Of a stretch of 64,000 bases of DNA, positions 1-11,889 are shown piece by piece. Numbering within the stretch: the stretch's first letter is position 1; every line of letters starts with the position of its first letter. The notes beneath the pieces are model-generated. The model did no database searches. It was not told the origin of the DNA and saw only the letters and a list, made by a program, of their open reading frames with translations. The position numbers and the translations under genes are program-made. Origin of the DNA: Epiperipatus broadwayi (Eukaryota; Onychophora; Udeonychophora; Euonychophora; Peripatidae). The stretch covers positions 7,175,230 through 7,239,229 of the forward strand of contig JAQFVV010006215.1 in NCBI GenBank assembly GCA_028023455.1, in the 5' to 3' direction.

Positions 1-521
1 ATCCTTTTCCCATTAAACATATACTATATTTCTAATAACAATGTATGCTCTAATAATTCTAAACAAAAAAAGTATATATATTTTTTTCCTTCTAATAACT
101 AAAGCTTAATTAGAGAAATAACCATTATGTTATTTTTCTAATAATTTTATAATAACCATAGTTGAAGAGCTTAAGGAAAGATAGATCTGATCTGTCATAA
201 TCACATGTAGATAGGATTACTATTTATAATTATGGCTGAATAGTCACTATATACAGATAGCTCATAACATTTAAATTTGTCTGATGTTACTATGCTATTT
301 GTTTAGCTTTTTTCATGGTATAGATATCTTAATTTGGGAAAGTCTCTCTCTTGGAACAATATTTTTAGAATAAAATATTACAAAAATTGACATTTTATGT
401 AGAAAGAACATTGCATATTGCTATACTATTATAACCCAAGGAAATAATCAGCTCTATCATACATCAAAATTTGGCAACATTTCACTTTTTAAAAGAACAG
501 AGAAAATTTTCATTTCTATTA
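1..521. other. A+T-rich non-coding DNA, nothing recognised
   Basis: The stretch consists of A+T-rich sequence with TA runs and stops in all frames. I see no exon, RNA gene or repeat boundary here. Confidence 0.6.
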
Positions 522-748
522 TAATACATTTAATCAGCCATTCAAGCTATTGTGCGCTTTTTACGAGTGTTAAATAATATATGAGTACTTTCACTCCCAA
601 CACGAGATATAGTATTTAGGAAAGAATAAAATGAATCCACTTATTCTTTCCTAAATACTATATCTCATGTTGGGAGTGAAAGTACTCATTTATTATTTAA
701 CACTCGTAAAAAGCGCACAATAACTTGAATGGCTGATTAAATGTATTA
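522..748. repeat. 227-bp near-perfect palindrome (foldback or MITE-like)
   Basis: A left arm of 108 bp (522-629) and a right arm of 108 bp (641-748) are reverse complements with about three mismatches, around an 11-bp loop (630-640). Weaker complementarity continues a few bases beyond each arm (TTTCTA on the left, TAGAAA on the right). Such symmetry is typical of foldback elements or of MITEs with arms meeting at the centre. A transcript crossing it would form a long hairpin. I found no clear target-site duplication, so the element's family is not assigned. Confidence 0.85.
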
Positions 749-3700
749 CAATTAGAAACAGCGCTAAAATAAATATTTATTTCTATTATATATATATAAA
801 ACAAATAAATTTCAATAGGATATTTAACTCTTTAACCATTGAAAGAATTCCCATTTTTAAAAGGGCTAGGGTGAAAAATTATAGAGCGACTATATAAATA
901 TTCACTGTATAATCCCTTTATATCTTCAATAAAAATCAATACAAACAGAATTAATATTCAATCCTAGACTCTACTAAAACACCTCAAATATATATTATAA
1001 TAGTAACTTCTTCCAGATATTATTATTGGTCTAATGTGCTTTTATCTCTTATGAAATTATTTATAAATATAAAATTTATTTGACTATTTTATTATGTATA
1101 CATATATATACTATTTATATATACATGTGAGCTTTAAATAATACATACCTTAAGCTTTTGAGTAAAATGCCAGATTTGAAGTAGAGTAATAAATAATTTT
1201 ATATATATTTTATTATTAAATCTTAATGTTTATTGAACAATTAATATTTGAATTAAGCATGAACTTGTAACAACACACGAGCAGATTCATTCGTTCTCTT
1301 GTTATTAAAAGGGAAGAAAAAGAAAATCATTTCTCTTTAAAATAACTTTTTCTTTTGTAAATATTACTGTTCAACGATTGGAATTTAAATATTAACTTTT
1401 CCAAATTAAGATAATCTGTGGATTAAAAGTCTGCAAGGAAAATATTTTAATTTTCTATTAAATCTTAAAGGAATAGCAATATAAAAGAAAAGAACATCTG
1501 TTTAAGTTTTTTGGAAACTAAGTTATATTAAAACTTCGTTATACTTAAAATAATTATATATATTAAGGATAAAACAATGTGCAGTGAGTAATATAATTAT
1601 TATATTGTAAAAGGTTTCGAAACCAGCTTACATGCTATTTTGAAATATTTGAAATATTAATTGAAAAGAACGTCTAATGATAATAGAAAAATGGAGATTA
1701 AGAACATCATCATTCGAAGAATATTTATTATATATTATATCAATCAAGTCATTGGATATTATTAACAGTTTATCAATTAAGGATAAATAAATCATCATTA
1801 TTCCAATGGATTAATATACTTCGTAAAAGATCTTCATTAGGATTATGAACTATAAACTTCAATATCTACTTTCAACTCTGGAAAATAAGTTTTCTTTATT
1901 ATTTATTTATATATATTATAATAATGCTCATATTATTTTAATATGTTTATTATTATTATTATCTTTATTTCAAATTTGTCATCGCATCAATATATCTTAA
2001 TAGGAAAATTATATTTAGTATTAAATATAATTAATTGAAAGCTTGACATAATTTATCAAATTAGATGAGGGATATAAAGAATAGTTATTATTTGACAGAT
2101 ATTTTAAACAGGATTATATTGTATTTGCTACATAATATTGTAAACGTTTAATGTATTTTATTTATTAAAAATACATATAATATATAAGTTATACAATTGT
2201 AAATAGTACTTATATATTAGTAATTATGAAACATATAAATAAGAATGGTAAATAAATTAATAAGTTACATAAATTATTAATTTTTGAATCCAGATATTGT
2301 TTTTATATATCTGTTAATTTAAACTATTTTCTTTAATTTTTGAAAGTTTATTATAGTATTGAATTTTATCATAGGGTATTAAATAAGAATATTATTTATT
2401 AATATTTTTAAAATGGCAAAATTCATCCATATTTATTTATTAATATTTTTTTATCTATTATATTATTTTTTTATTGTTTATTAAATATTGATTTTTTAAC
2501 TTGATCGCTTTGTCTAATCATTATTGAATTATATTATATATATATGCTAGTATTATAAATATCATATGAATATAAATTATAGTTAATGCTTATATAAAGG
2601 CATATTAAATAATAACTTGTTTTGAAATTATCCCTGAAAAGAGCTAATTGCAGATTCTCCATGAGTTTGAATATCGTGGCATAATGGTGATTGAGAGATG
2701 GATGAACTAGTCTAAATTATATTAAAACTTATTTAAAGATTATTGAGCTAGCATAATAAAGATATATGTAATCATGGACTTAGTATTTCATCGATTCATT
2801 TCTAGCATTCTACCTGAAGACCCAAAGTCCGATTGTAGTGAAATGCATATCCTCTTTCTAGGGAATTTAGTCATCCCGTTATATTTAACAAGACCAACTT
2901 AGACTTTAAATATAATCCATTCTGCTATATTTGGCGAACCTAACTGTGAAGCATTAAGTTAATGATTTCCAAGCATTAAGTATAAACTGGCGTTCCATTA
3001 TATTTGACGCATCAACTGGAATGATCAAATATGCCGTCCCGTTATAATATATTCAGATTTTAAACACAATTTCTGAAAGATGCACCTACATCCCAATAGT
3101 GATATTGCTGTCAAGCAAACAGGATATACACTCATGATTTTGTATAAAATATATTTCAATTGATTTGCATATTCTACAGCAAAAGTATTAAAACAAAAAA
3201 AAATGTTTGTTTAACAAATAATATTTCTAAAAAACATTATGATACCCTTTCACATACAAATTTTAATCCTTTTATAGCACTTAATATTTTAAAACCATAT
3301 ATATGTACCATATTTAATTTAAATCATTAAACACAATTGTATCTATGTATTATATATTTCAGTATAATAATCATTACAAATTATTTTTGCTTTTTCTCAC
3401 TTTTAATAGAAATCAAACTCAATTGATTCTCTCACTTCAAAGGAACACTAACAAAATCAATGGGGTGTAAATGAATGACAAAATTTAGCTTTTAAATAAT
3501 ATTTTTTTTTTTATATAATACAAATTACATTGTATTGCAATCAATTAAATTATTAATAATGATGTGGGATTAAACTATTGGAAAAATAAAATTATAGAAC
3601 CATGCATATATTATTCATTTTTTATTTTTTTTTGATTGCTTTTAATTATTTCAGTGTCCAGGTTTACCAAAGTATGACAATTAATAGTGAATAACATACT

Positions 3701-6676
3701 TTAGGGTGATATTTAATACAATTTCTAATGATTATATAATTGCATTGGTGAAATTAAATTTTATTACTGATTATTTTCCTTCATGTTTGTTGATAATAAC
3801 TAGTTGATTTATGTAATATGAATGCATTTTGTTTTTTCCCTTTTATAAAATTAATTATAGACAAACATTTTATATAATTATAGAGATGGATTTTGCGTAA
3901 TTTTTATTTTCATCAAAAGTGATGTATTTTCAATTATAAAATGGAAATGTAAAATAAGTAGAAGATGGAAATGTCCAGATTTCCTATGAGAAGTTTCTAT
4001 TCCAATTCATACTATTTATTCAGTAATTTTATTATTTATTTAGCATACAGCTAAACTATTAACAAAGGAACTTGTAGAGATTGCATTCAGGAAATAGATT
4101 TATTAGTGGTTTTATTAAAACCCTTCAATTCTGTTATGTTTTTTGGTTTGTGTTTGCTCACATTTGTTCCGAATCTGTTGTTGGGAATCCAGTTCTTCTA
4201 GGAAGATGAAATCCATCTGCCTTTATTGTTGGATCTGGAAAAAAAATGTTTGGACCTTATAAGAAATCAATTTTTTATGGTCACAGTTCTTCAATTGTAG
4301 ATAATTGGTTGACTTTTCAAAAAGATTATCTTAATTTATATTAAGTGGTTAAATTATGTTTTGAATTATTCATAAGCCTGATCTGCTTAACATTTTTAAT
4401 ACATTTTTCTGAAGTATTTTCTTTTATGTTATGTGACAAAGAAATATTAAAATATATGTTAAATGTTTAGTTGAATTTTCAGAAATTTTGTGTTTTTCCC
4501 CTCTCTAAACAGTGGCATACTATTCACCAGCTGAATGTGCTAGTGCTAAGAAATCTGATTATAAAATATTTGTATCACAGTCCAAAATAATGCCAGTCAA
4601 TTTTCTAAGGAGGTTATTCTTAGAAATTAATTTTAATTTAATCATAGATAAATGAGGAAAATAAGTTAGACTACGATCCAAAGTTACTTCTAAATAGCAT
4701 GGGTAGGATTGTGTTTTTATCTGTTATTGCAAAGGATTACATTCAGATTATGATATTTTCCTATTATTTAAATGAAAAATTGAGCAAACTATCTTCATTG
4801 GATTAGGATTAAGACCCTAGTTTTATTCATAACTTTATTAAAAGGTTTTTCTATAATCAGAAAAGAACTTATTTTGAGAAGTCAAAGCGATATTACTAAC
4901 ATAGATGAATTTCCTGCTTACTGTTTCTGGAAGATCACTGATGAATATATTAAATAATTTAGATAAGAGATTTTGAATTTGTTTATTGTAGAGCATTCTG
5001 TCAAGGAAATGAATAGTTTTTATTTCTTTCAAAACTTAAATTTTTCTTTTGTGTTCTTTTAGAATTTAAAATACACCATACAATTCAGATTTTATTGACT
5101 TTTTATATTGCGAACTGCTTACTTTGAGATTATCATTCTTTTTTATTTAATAATTCTCTCTTTTTTTTTCACTCTTTTCAACAGCTCTTCTTGAATCGGT
5201 TTTGCTGACAAAGAATGACAAAAATTATTTTTCAATAAACATATATAAGTAACAAAATGTGAAAATCTTTGTTAACATGTTTGTTAACAAAAAAAGGAAA
5301 AACATGAAGTAATCACCAAGTCAGTTTTTAGCCATTCATTTATTAAAATGTAAAATAATTATTAGGATACATCAACAGATCTCAGAATAAAATATATATA
5401 CATTTACTTGTTTATAAATGTTTCTTATATCTTTTTCATATACATATATAACTAATAGAAATGTTTAATTAGAATAAGTTCCAAATATAAAACTGACTTT
5501 TATAATTCAAATTAACTATTCAAATATTATTATTATTTTTATGTTGATTTAAACCACTCTTTAGATCACATAGCTTTAATATGTATTATGACTATTGACA
5601 ATATTTTTTGTGGAAAAAAAATAACTAAAACATTAGGGTGTTATTGTTTTTATGTCTGGACTAAAAAGAGATTAAGAATAAATTATTAAATAATTATATT
5701 TACTTAGTACCTAATATATATTTTAGGGACAATCAGATAGTTATGAATCATTTTAGTGGCTCATAATTTTATTTAAGAGTGTTTATTAAATCCTTAACCT
5801 GAAGCAGGGGGATATTAACCACTATTTAAATTGTTTAGAGCTATATATAAAAAAAAAAAAACAATCATATGTCTTCATCATATAAGTATCTATGTTTTAT
5901 ACTCCACTAGAAACTGGAAATTCCTGTAGGAGAGAAAGTTTAGTGTGTCTAAGAATGGGTTTCTAATCCTGGAATAGGTCATACTTATTTAAGTAAAAGT
6001 AAAGATTTTTTATTAGATGACTTTCAGTCAACCAAGATAGAATTGGATTACAGATAGATTGTAAATTTTGAATTAGTTGCAATATATCAACAAATGAAAT
6101 GCTACCTGATTTGAGTATCATTCTGTGGTGGTTGTAATTTTATTAAATAAATTAAAATACCATTGTCTCAGTTTCTGTTATGTAAAATGATGTTGTGACG
6201 CCAAATATAAAATGTAACATTCTCATTTGACTATCATTCTTTTTTCGTCACATATATAGCAACAATCTCATGGATTCAAAAAGTCATTTAGGACGATTTA
6301 CACAAAATCATTTTAAGCTGCTATTGGCTCGTTCATATACAAAAGCAGCTCAATCATATGTTTTCATCATTTGTAGATCTTGTATTTAAATAATTGATGA
6401 TTGTATATAAAATGGATATATAAAAAAGAACTATATATACATGGAGCGAAATGTGAGAATTAATGACTAGCCAATAAATTATAAGGCAGATTAAATAAAA
6501 TAGGACAGAGTATTTCTAAATAAAATAGGGTAATAGAGCAAGCAAATTACTTGGATAATAATCAGTAACAAAATTTTATTAGACTGATTTACAATTAGTG
6601 GATACTAAGTTTCTGCATAATAATGGTTTAATAGTATGATTATCATAAATATTTTAGAATCACACTGATCACTTGG
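749..6676. other. A+T-rich non-coding DNA, no exon confirmed
   Basis: About 6 kb of low-complexity A+T-rich sequence. The part near 2640-3130 is of higher complexity and less A+T-rich than its surroundings and may be an old, unrecognised repeat. Two acceptor-like sites (near 4512 and 5184) open short reading frames, but neither has a convincing donor or a recognisable protein. If the kinase-like gene at 17.6-51.7 kb extends upstream, its missing exons could lie here, but I could not identify any. Confidence 0.5.
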
Positions 6677-6686
6677 TGAAATATTG

Positions 6687-6732
6687 GTTCTCATCTGATC
6701 CTTCGTGTCAGCTGCGGGTGGCACGATTTCTA
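6687..6732 (+). repeat. Left terminal inverted repeat of the 2.74-kb transposon
   Basis: This 46-bp end pairs with 9383-9428 with two mismatches (T/C at the CTGCGG position and A/G in GGCACG). One extra G at 6686 lies between it and the target duplication at 6677-6685. Confidence 0.9.
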
Positions 6733-7269
6733 GCTAAATATCTAGAAATATGCTGTTTCCGCGGCCGCACCCAAGCCTTTAAACATTCTTTCTAAAATAA
6801 ATCCTAGAGAGATTGTTAACTTGGAGTTAAGTCTTGTTTCTACGCTAAAAGGTAGAGTGTTAACTCGGAGTTAAGTCTTTCTTTCTACGATAAAATCTAG
6901 AAAGAGTGTTAACTCGGTTTAGCGGCTAACAGTGTAGCTTTTTCCGATGCTAAAAGCAGAGGAAAATGCCGTAGTTGTTTGTGTCACACACTATATCGTA
7001 ATGCTATGTTATGTATTTGATGTAACAATATCGTATGAGGGTGTGTTAATTTGATCGTGTCAAAAGTATTTAAATTTTCATTGGGGCCTTTTTTTTTTTT
7101 AAGACGAATTGATGTACTGTTACCTTTTAATAATTTAAACAGTGTCGTGATTGTTCTTCGTAAAGTTATAAGCCTCCTAAATTCTTGATTAGGGTGGGTT
7201 AGCGTAAAAATTTTAAACGATCACGCTTTGAGTCACGTTTTAGCGAGAAATTTTCTGAGACTAAAGAAG

Positions 7270-7498
7270 ATGGCTAATTCAATCAACAGAAAAAGTTGAA
7301 AAGATGGGAATTGCCAGACACGGAAGCCGGCGCTGGAATATTTCTACGGCAGGAAAAAACCATCCTGGGCTGAAAGAAAAGATTGGATTGTGTGGCAAAT
7401 ATATGCAGATTTGAGGTCCAAAAAATCTTTCGACTTTCATTTGTAAGTCTCGTTGTGGCCAACGGAAATGTTCACTTCGTAAAGGCAAGCTTGTTTGA
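7270..7498 (+). pseudogene. Remnant of a transposase N-terminus (zinc-ribbon part)
   Basis: The ATG at 7270 opens a short frame that stops after nine codons. Neighbouring frames continue with WELPDTEAG, then GRKKPSWAERKDW. The segment finishes at 7442-7498 with C-x3-C-x4-C followed by SLRKGKLV and a stop. The Cys cluster followed by a basic S-L-R-x-G segment is how the zinc ribbon before the catalytic core looks in IS1595/ISXO2/Merlin-type transposases, as I remember the family. At least two frameshifts separate the pieces and no DDE core follows, so this is a relic inside the TIR element. An unrelated chance ORF is possible but less likely, given its place in a transposon. Confidence 0.5.
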
Positions 7499-7499
7499 G

Positions 7500-9340
7500 G
7501 GATTCCAAATGGCCTTCGTCAAATGTCAAAAATAAAAGAAGTAACTTCAATTTTTATTTTAAACATATATCCCTTCTCCCAATAATTGTTGTCATCGGCA
7601 ATCAAATGTCAAATAAAAGAAGTAACTAAAATTTGTATTTAATCATAGCCCAAAAAACCCTTCTTCTCCCAATAATTGTTGTCGTCGGCAATCAGACGGT
7701 CAAATAAAAGGAACGTCATTAATTATTCTTTAATCGTATAGAAAAAAAAAAACCTCCCACTAATTGTTGTCGGCAATCAAATGTAAACCAATCAAAGTAA
7801 GACCGTAAATTATTAGTTAAACATACTCTTGTCAACCAAAATTAAAGAAACAACAACTATTATTGTCCCATTGTCAAAACGAATATTATTTGGGAAAATG
7901 CAAATAATGTATAAACAAAAAAAAAAAAGAAAGTCAAATCGTTTTGTCAATCAAATGGTAACCGATAAACGGCACTTAAATTTTTGATTTCAACATACAC
8001 ACAAACAAAAAATAAAACGCAGAACTCTTTCTCCCAATAATTGTTGTCAGCAATCAAATGTCAAAAATAAAAGTAACGTATAATTATTCTTTAATCGTAC
8101 ACAAAAACATCCCTCCCACTAATTGTTGACGGCAATCAAATATAAAGTAGTAAAAGTAAGGTAAACCAATTTTTTAAACGTAACCCAAATTACTATTTGA
8201 ACATACACCAAAAAAGACCCGCTCTTGTCAATAAAAATGAAAGAAACAACAACTATTATTGTCCCATTGTCAAAAATATTAGGTTTGCGGGAAACCAAAA
8301 CCATAATTTATAAACGGAAAAAAAAAAAGAAAGTCAAATCGATTGTCAATCAAATGTAATATAAAAGTAACTTCAATTTTGATTTAAACATACACAAAAA
8401 AACAACCCCTTTCTCCCAATAATTGTTGTCAGCAATCAAATGTAAAATAAAAGGAAGGTAAATTAGTATTTAATCATCACCCCAAAACACCCACCCCTCT
8501 CACTAATTATTGTCAGCAATCAAATGTACACCACCACTAAAAGTAACGTAAACTACTATTCTTTAAACGGTTAACCCACCCCTTCTTCCAATAATTGTTG
8601 TCTACAATCCTACAGACAAAAAAACACCCCTTCTCCCAATAATTAGTGTCAGCAATCAAATGTAAACCAATCGAAGTAAGACCGTAACTTATTATTTAAA
8701 CGTAAACCAAATTACTATTTGAACCTACACCAAAAAACACCCTCTTGTCAATAAAAATTAAACAAACAACAACTATTATTGTCCCATTGTCAAAAATATT
8801 TATTTGTAGAACCAAAACCATAATTTATAAACGAAAGGAAGTCAAATCGGTTGTCAATCAAATGTAAACTGATAAAAGTAATGGTTTAATTTTTATTTAA
8901 ACATACACACACACAAAAAAAAAAAAACCCACTTCTCTCAATAATTGTTGTCGGCAATCAAATGTAAACCTATAAAAGTAACATAAATTATTATTTAATC
9001 GTACACAAAAACACCCCTCCCAATAATTGTTATTAGCAATCAAATGGAAACCTATCAAAGTAACGTCAATTATTATTTAAAGATCCATCCAAAAAAAACC
9101 CATTCTGTCTTAAATTTCGGCAATCCGATTTTACAAAAACAGTAATACTATTTAAAAAAAAAAACACAAATTACTATTTGAACACACACCAAAAAGACCC
9201 TCTTGTCAATAAAAATTAAAAAAAAAAAAACAACTATTATTATCCCATCGTCAAAAATATTATTTGGGAAAAATAATTCAGAAACGAAAGAAAGTAAACT
9301 TTGTAAACAAACAAACAAAAAAAAAAGTCAATATTAATAG
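7500..9340. repeat. Degenerate satellite-like tandem array inside the transposon
   Basis: A module of roughly 90-115 bp recurs about a dozen times. It carries CCCAATAATTGTTGTC, GGCAATCAAATGTAAA and AAAGTAACGTAAATTATT followed by an A/C-rich link (copies near 7577, 7667, 8031, 8413, 8633, 8935, 9020 and others). A second module with CAACAACTATTATTGTCCC recurs near 7850, 8247, 8768 and 9229, giving a higher-order period of about 400-520 bp. Units differ by substitutions and indels, so expansion is not very recent. No ORF persists through the array. It is not a CRISPR: the repeats are imperfect and adjoin without unique spacers of fixed size. Confidence 0.85.
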
Positions 9341-9382
9341 AGAATCGCTAGCCCGGAAACGTTATATTAATGTGTTTTTGAT

Positions 9383-9428
9383 TAGAAATCGCGCCACCCG
9401 CGGCTGACACGAAGGATCAGATGAGAAC
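9383..9428 (-). repeat. Right terminal inverted repeat of the 2.74-kb transposon
   Basis: This is the inverse partner of 6687-6732. The sequence TGAAATATT follows immediately (9429-9437) and matches the bases before the left end, giving the target-site duplication. Confidence 0.9.
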
Positions 9429-9589
9429 TGAAATATTTATTTGAATATAATCAAGATTTGACTCCTAAATCTATTAGCCCTTTGTAATTATTCCTTATAA
9501 TTTTTAATTGTAAAGCAGTTTTATAATACAAATTGAGGGATATATCTTCCTAAATATAGATTAAATTATTTAACATTGCAATTAATTTC

Positions 9590-11510
9590 TCATGTATAAG
9601 GTTCCTTAGGCAGTTTCAGGGTCTTGAAATGAAGAACTTCCTTTTGTGATCCTTGACAGCTTATCTCCTTGTATTCTCTATCCTTCTTATTATCCTGCTT
9701 TAGGTGGCATCTTGATATATCTTTGTAAATAGATCTGATGATAGCATTACTTTCTGTTTTTAGACAATTAGTTTTTTGCTCACTTATTGTAATTCTTGTT
9801 TTTACTATATTTTCTGAACTTCTCAATTTTCTCTTAGTCCTTTCTTGACTGAATTTTGAGTTTTTATTTATTTATTTTTTAATGAAATAGTATTTGTTTG
9901 AGTTGCTAGGAAAGATTCTATATCTTTGATCATTTTTGACTGTATAATTTCTTTTTTTAGAATGAAAGATGAGTTTATAGAAATGATTCTATACCCTTGG
10001 TAATGTCTTCGTCTTGTAATTGGTTGCTTAATATAGATAGTATTGAGCACTTTAGTATCTTGCACTTTTTCTTTAAAATGAAATAATTCTGTGTTTCTAG
10101 AAATGATTCTATATCATTGGTCAGTTCTAAATCTTTTTGTAATTGATTGTTTAGTATCCCGTACTTTTTTCTTTAAAATGAAATAGTTCTGAGTTGCTAG
10201 AAATGATTCTATATCTTTGGTCAGTTCTAAATCTTGTAATTGATTGTTTATATTGATGGTGTTGAGCAGTTTGGCAACTTGCCATATAGTCTTTCTGCCC
10301 TCTCCAATATTTATTTTTTCCACTTTACTAGATAGTTTATTCCTGGACGATTTGAATGATTTGATCTTCAGCCAAGGCATATACAGCTAGTAACTTCAAT
10401 CTTGATACTTGTTTTCTAAAATACTGAGTGTATCTCTCTCCTGCTCTCACCATATATCTTTCTGGTAATACCTGATATTGAATTTCATCTTAGTATTTCT
10501 TTCCAGACATTTATAGGTTTATCTCTTTATCAAAATCAATTGGTTTCTTAACTAATAATTTCCACCAATAATTTAAAGCTCTTTGCAAATGATTTTCAAA
10601 TGACTAGTATCTGTCTGTCTACTAATCTTTTATTGGGTAAAATAATTTTTCTAAATTGTTAAGATGTTCTATGGTATTTTTAAACACAGTAATTTTGAAA
10701 AATCTGCTCACTGTTCTTTGATAACATTTATGATCTTTCTCACCATCTTGTGAAACTTTATCTTGTACATTTAATTTTTTTGGATTTTTGTTTCTTTTTT
10801 TATTTTCAAGAAGTTTAAATTTTGCATTATTTTTTCCCATCTATCTTCTTTGCTCCTGGTGAGTTTTTTTTTTTTAGGCTTTGTCTAATAGTTTCTGCAC
10901 ACTCTTGCAAGACTTTCTTTTGCTCTATACTTGTTTTTGCATTTTTTTTTTCTGGTGCATCTTGATACTCTTCAAATAGCTCTTTCTCAAACTTCCATCC
11001 TTGCGTACCCTTGTTACTCATAGGTACTTACATCTTCATTTATTTCTATATCTCTTTTTTAATTTAGTCCATATTTTTTTTGGCTTTTTTTTTTTCTGCA
11101 ATATTTCACTTATTCTTTTTCAATTTTACCTTTTATTAAATTTCTTGGTGTATTAATTTTGTTTAACATCTTGTTCTTTCCGAACATTTTTTCATACTCT
11201 TTTTGATGTTTTCTTCTAGTTTTTTTTATCATCTTATTTTTTCTAAGATTTCCACTTTGTCTTCTTTCATTATTATTATTTTTTTCATTTCCCAGATTTC
11301 TTCTTTATGTTTTTTTTTTTTTTGTCAGTTACCTCTTTCATCATCTATTGATTTATTAAAATATTTAACTCTTTATTACTTTTCATTTTCTGCACTGTTT
11401 GTTGTTCCTGATTTCCATTTTGGCTCTTTGTCTTTTTATCATTTGTTTCTCTTGATTTTAAAAATTTTTCTTTGCTAATACTTTTTTCCTAAATGCTTAT
11501 TTATTATACT
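9590..11510 (-). pseudogene. Decayed coiled-coil ORF, LINE ORF1-like
   Basis: Read on the minus strand, the region gives several adjoining Lys/Glu/Asn/Gln-rich frames: 11021-10827, 10840-10622, 10380-10114, 10065-9868 and 9826-9590, with further Lys-rich pieces up to about 11510. They are separated by stops and frameshifts. The composition is that of a coiled-coil nucleic-acid-binding protein such as a non-LTR ORF1, or of a retroelement gag. The lower half contains a repeated unit: the segment DIESFLATQ with a following KK-rich stretch occurs in both the 10114-10380 and 9868-10065 frames. No reverse transcriptase adjoins it on this strand. I do not recognise a specific family; the LINE assignment is inferred from composition. 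Confidence 0.4.
9940..10260 (-). repeat. Imperfect internal repeat in the coiled-coil relic
   Basis: On the plus strand, the motif AGAAATGATTCTATA followed by TTGGT and by TTGTAATTGATTG recurs near 9980, 10100 and 10200, with spacing of about 100-120 bp. It encodes the repeated minus-strand segment noted for the surrounding relic. Confidence 0.65.
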
Positions 11511-11680
11511 CTATTTATATTTCATTTAAATGAATCATGTCACCTCTCAATTTCACTTTATGTATTAGTTTTTTAAGTGTTTCTCCTTGTATTTTACTTT
11601 TCTTAATTGATTGTGATTATCAACCCTTTTTCGTCAAATGATTTTAATTTATTTGAGCCACAATATTGATATAAAAATTA

Positions 11681-11880
11681 GTGGGTAGTGTAGCTGCCTT
11701 CCAAGTAGCTGGTCCTGGTTTGCTTCCCGGTCAACGCATTTGACATATGAAAAAAAATGAAATTATATAAAAGATAGGATATGTCTGTCTGAAGAAGGGA
11801 TGGTGAAATAAACAAATACATTGATATGTTGTATATATTGTTAATGGTCAATTCAGTCTCACGATAATGCCTCAAAGATG
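11681..11880 (+). mobile_element. Probable tRNA-derived SINE
   Basis: The head at 11681-11735 resembles a tRNA gene. An A-box-like GTAGTGTAGCTG lies at about 11685 and a B-box-like GGTTTGCTTCC at 11717-11727, followed by CCGG. A non-tRNA tail with A-rich stretches runs to about 11880. The box spacing (about 32 bases) is shorter than in an intact tRNA gene, and the B box has a G for the usual conserved A, so it should not be a functional tRNA. A target duplication was not resolved. Confidence 0.45.
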
Positions 11881-11889
11881 TAATAGTTT

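Larger units (their letters stand above)
6686..9428. mobile_element. 2.74-kb DNA transposon with 46-bp TIRs, Merlin/IS1016-like (inferred)
   Basis: The element has terminal inverted repeats at 6687-6732 and 9383-9428: 46 bp each, beginning GTTCTCATCTGATCC, with two mismatches. It is flanked by the 9-bp direct repeat TGAAATATT (6677-6685 and 9429-9437). Inside are a short G+C-richer left part with restriction-site-like clusters, a transposase zinc-ribbon remnant (7270-7498) and about 1.8 kb of degenerate tandem repeats. No complete transposase is present, so it is non-autonomous. A 9-bp duplication suits Merlin/IS1016 elements (8-9 bp), and the remnant resembles the N-terminal zinc ribbon of IS1595/ISXO2-type transposases. 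The family is inference; the ends and duplication are directly visible. Confidence 0.85.

Noticed and set aside
4513-4655. Possible upstream exon after CTAAACAG with a 47-codon open frame
   Set aside because: No good donor follows, the frame is not phase 0, and the protein is not kinase- or Tudor-like.
5184-5250. Possible exon after TTCAACAG
   Set aside because: Short, ends in a stop, lacks a consensus donor in the needed phase, and its translation is not recognisable.
7500-9340. CRISPR-like array of regularly spaced repeats
   Set aside because: Repeats are degenerate and contiguous, spacing varies, no leader or cas genes exist, and the whole lies inside a eukaryotic TIR transposon.
11203-11478. 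Plus-strand ORF of 91 codons rich in Phe, Ser and Leu
   Set aside because: It is the complement of the Lys/Glu-rich minus-strand relic and a product of T-rich composition.
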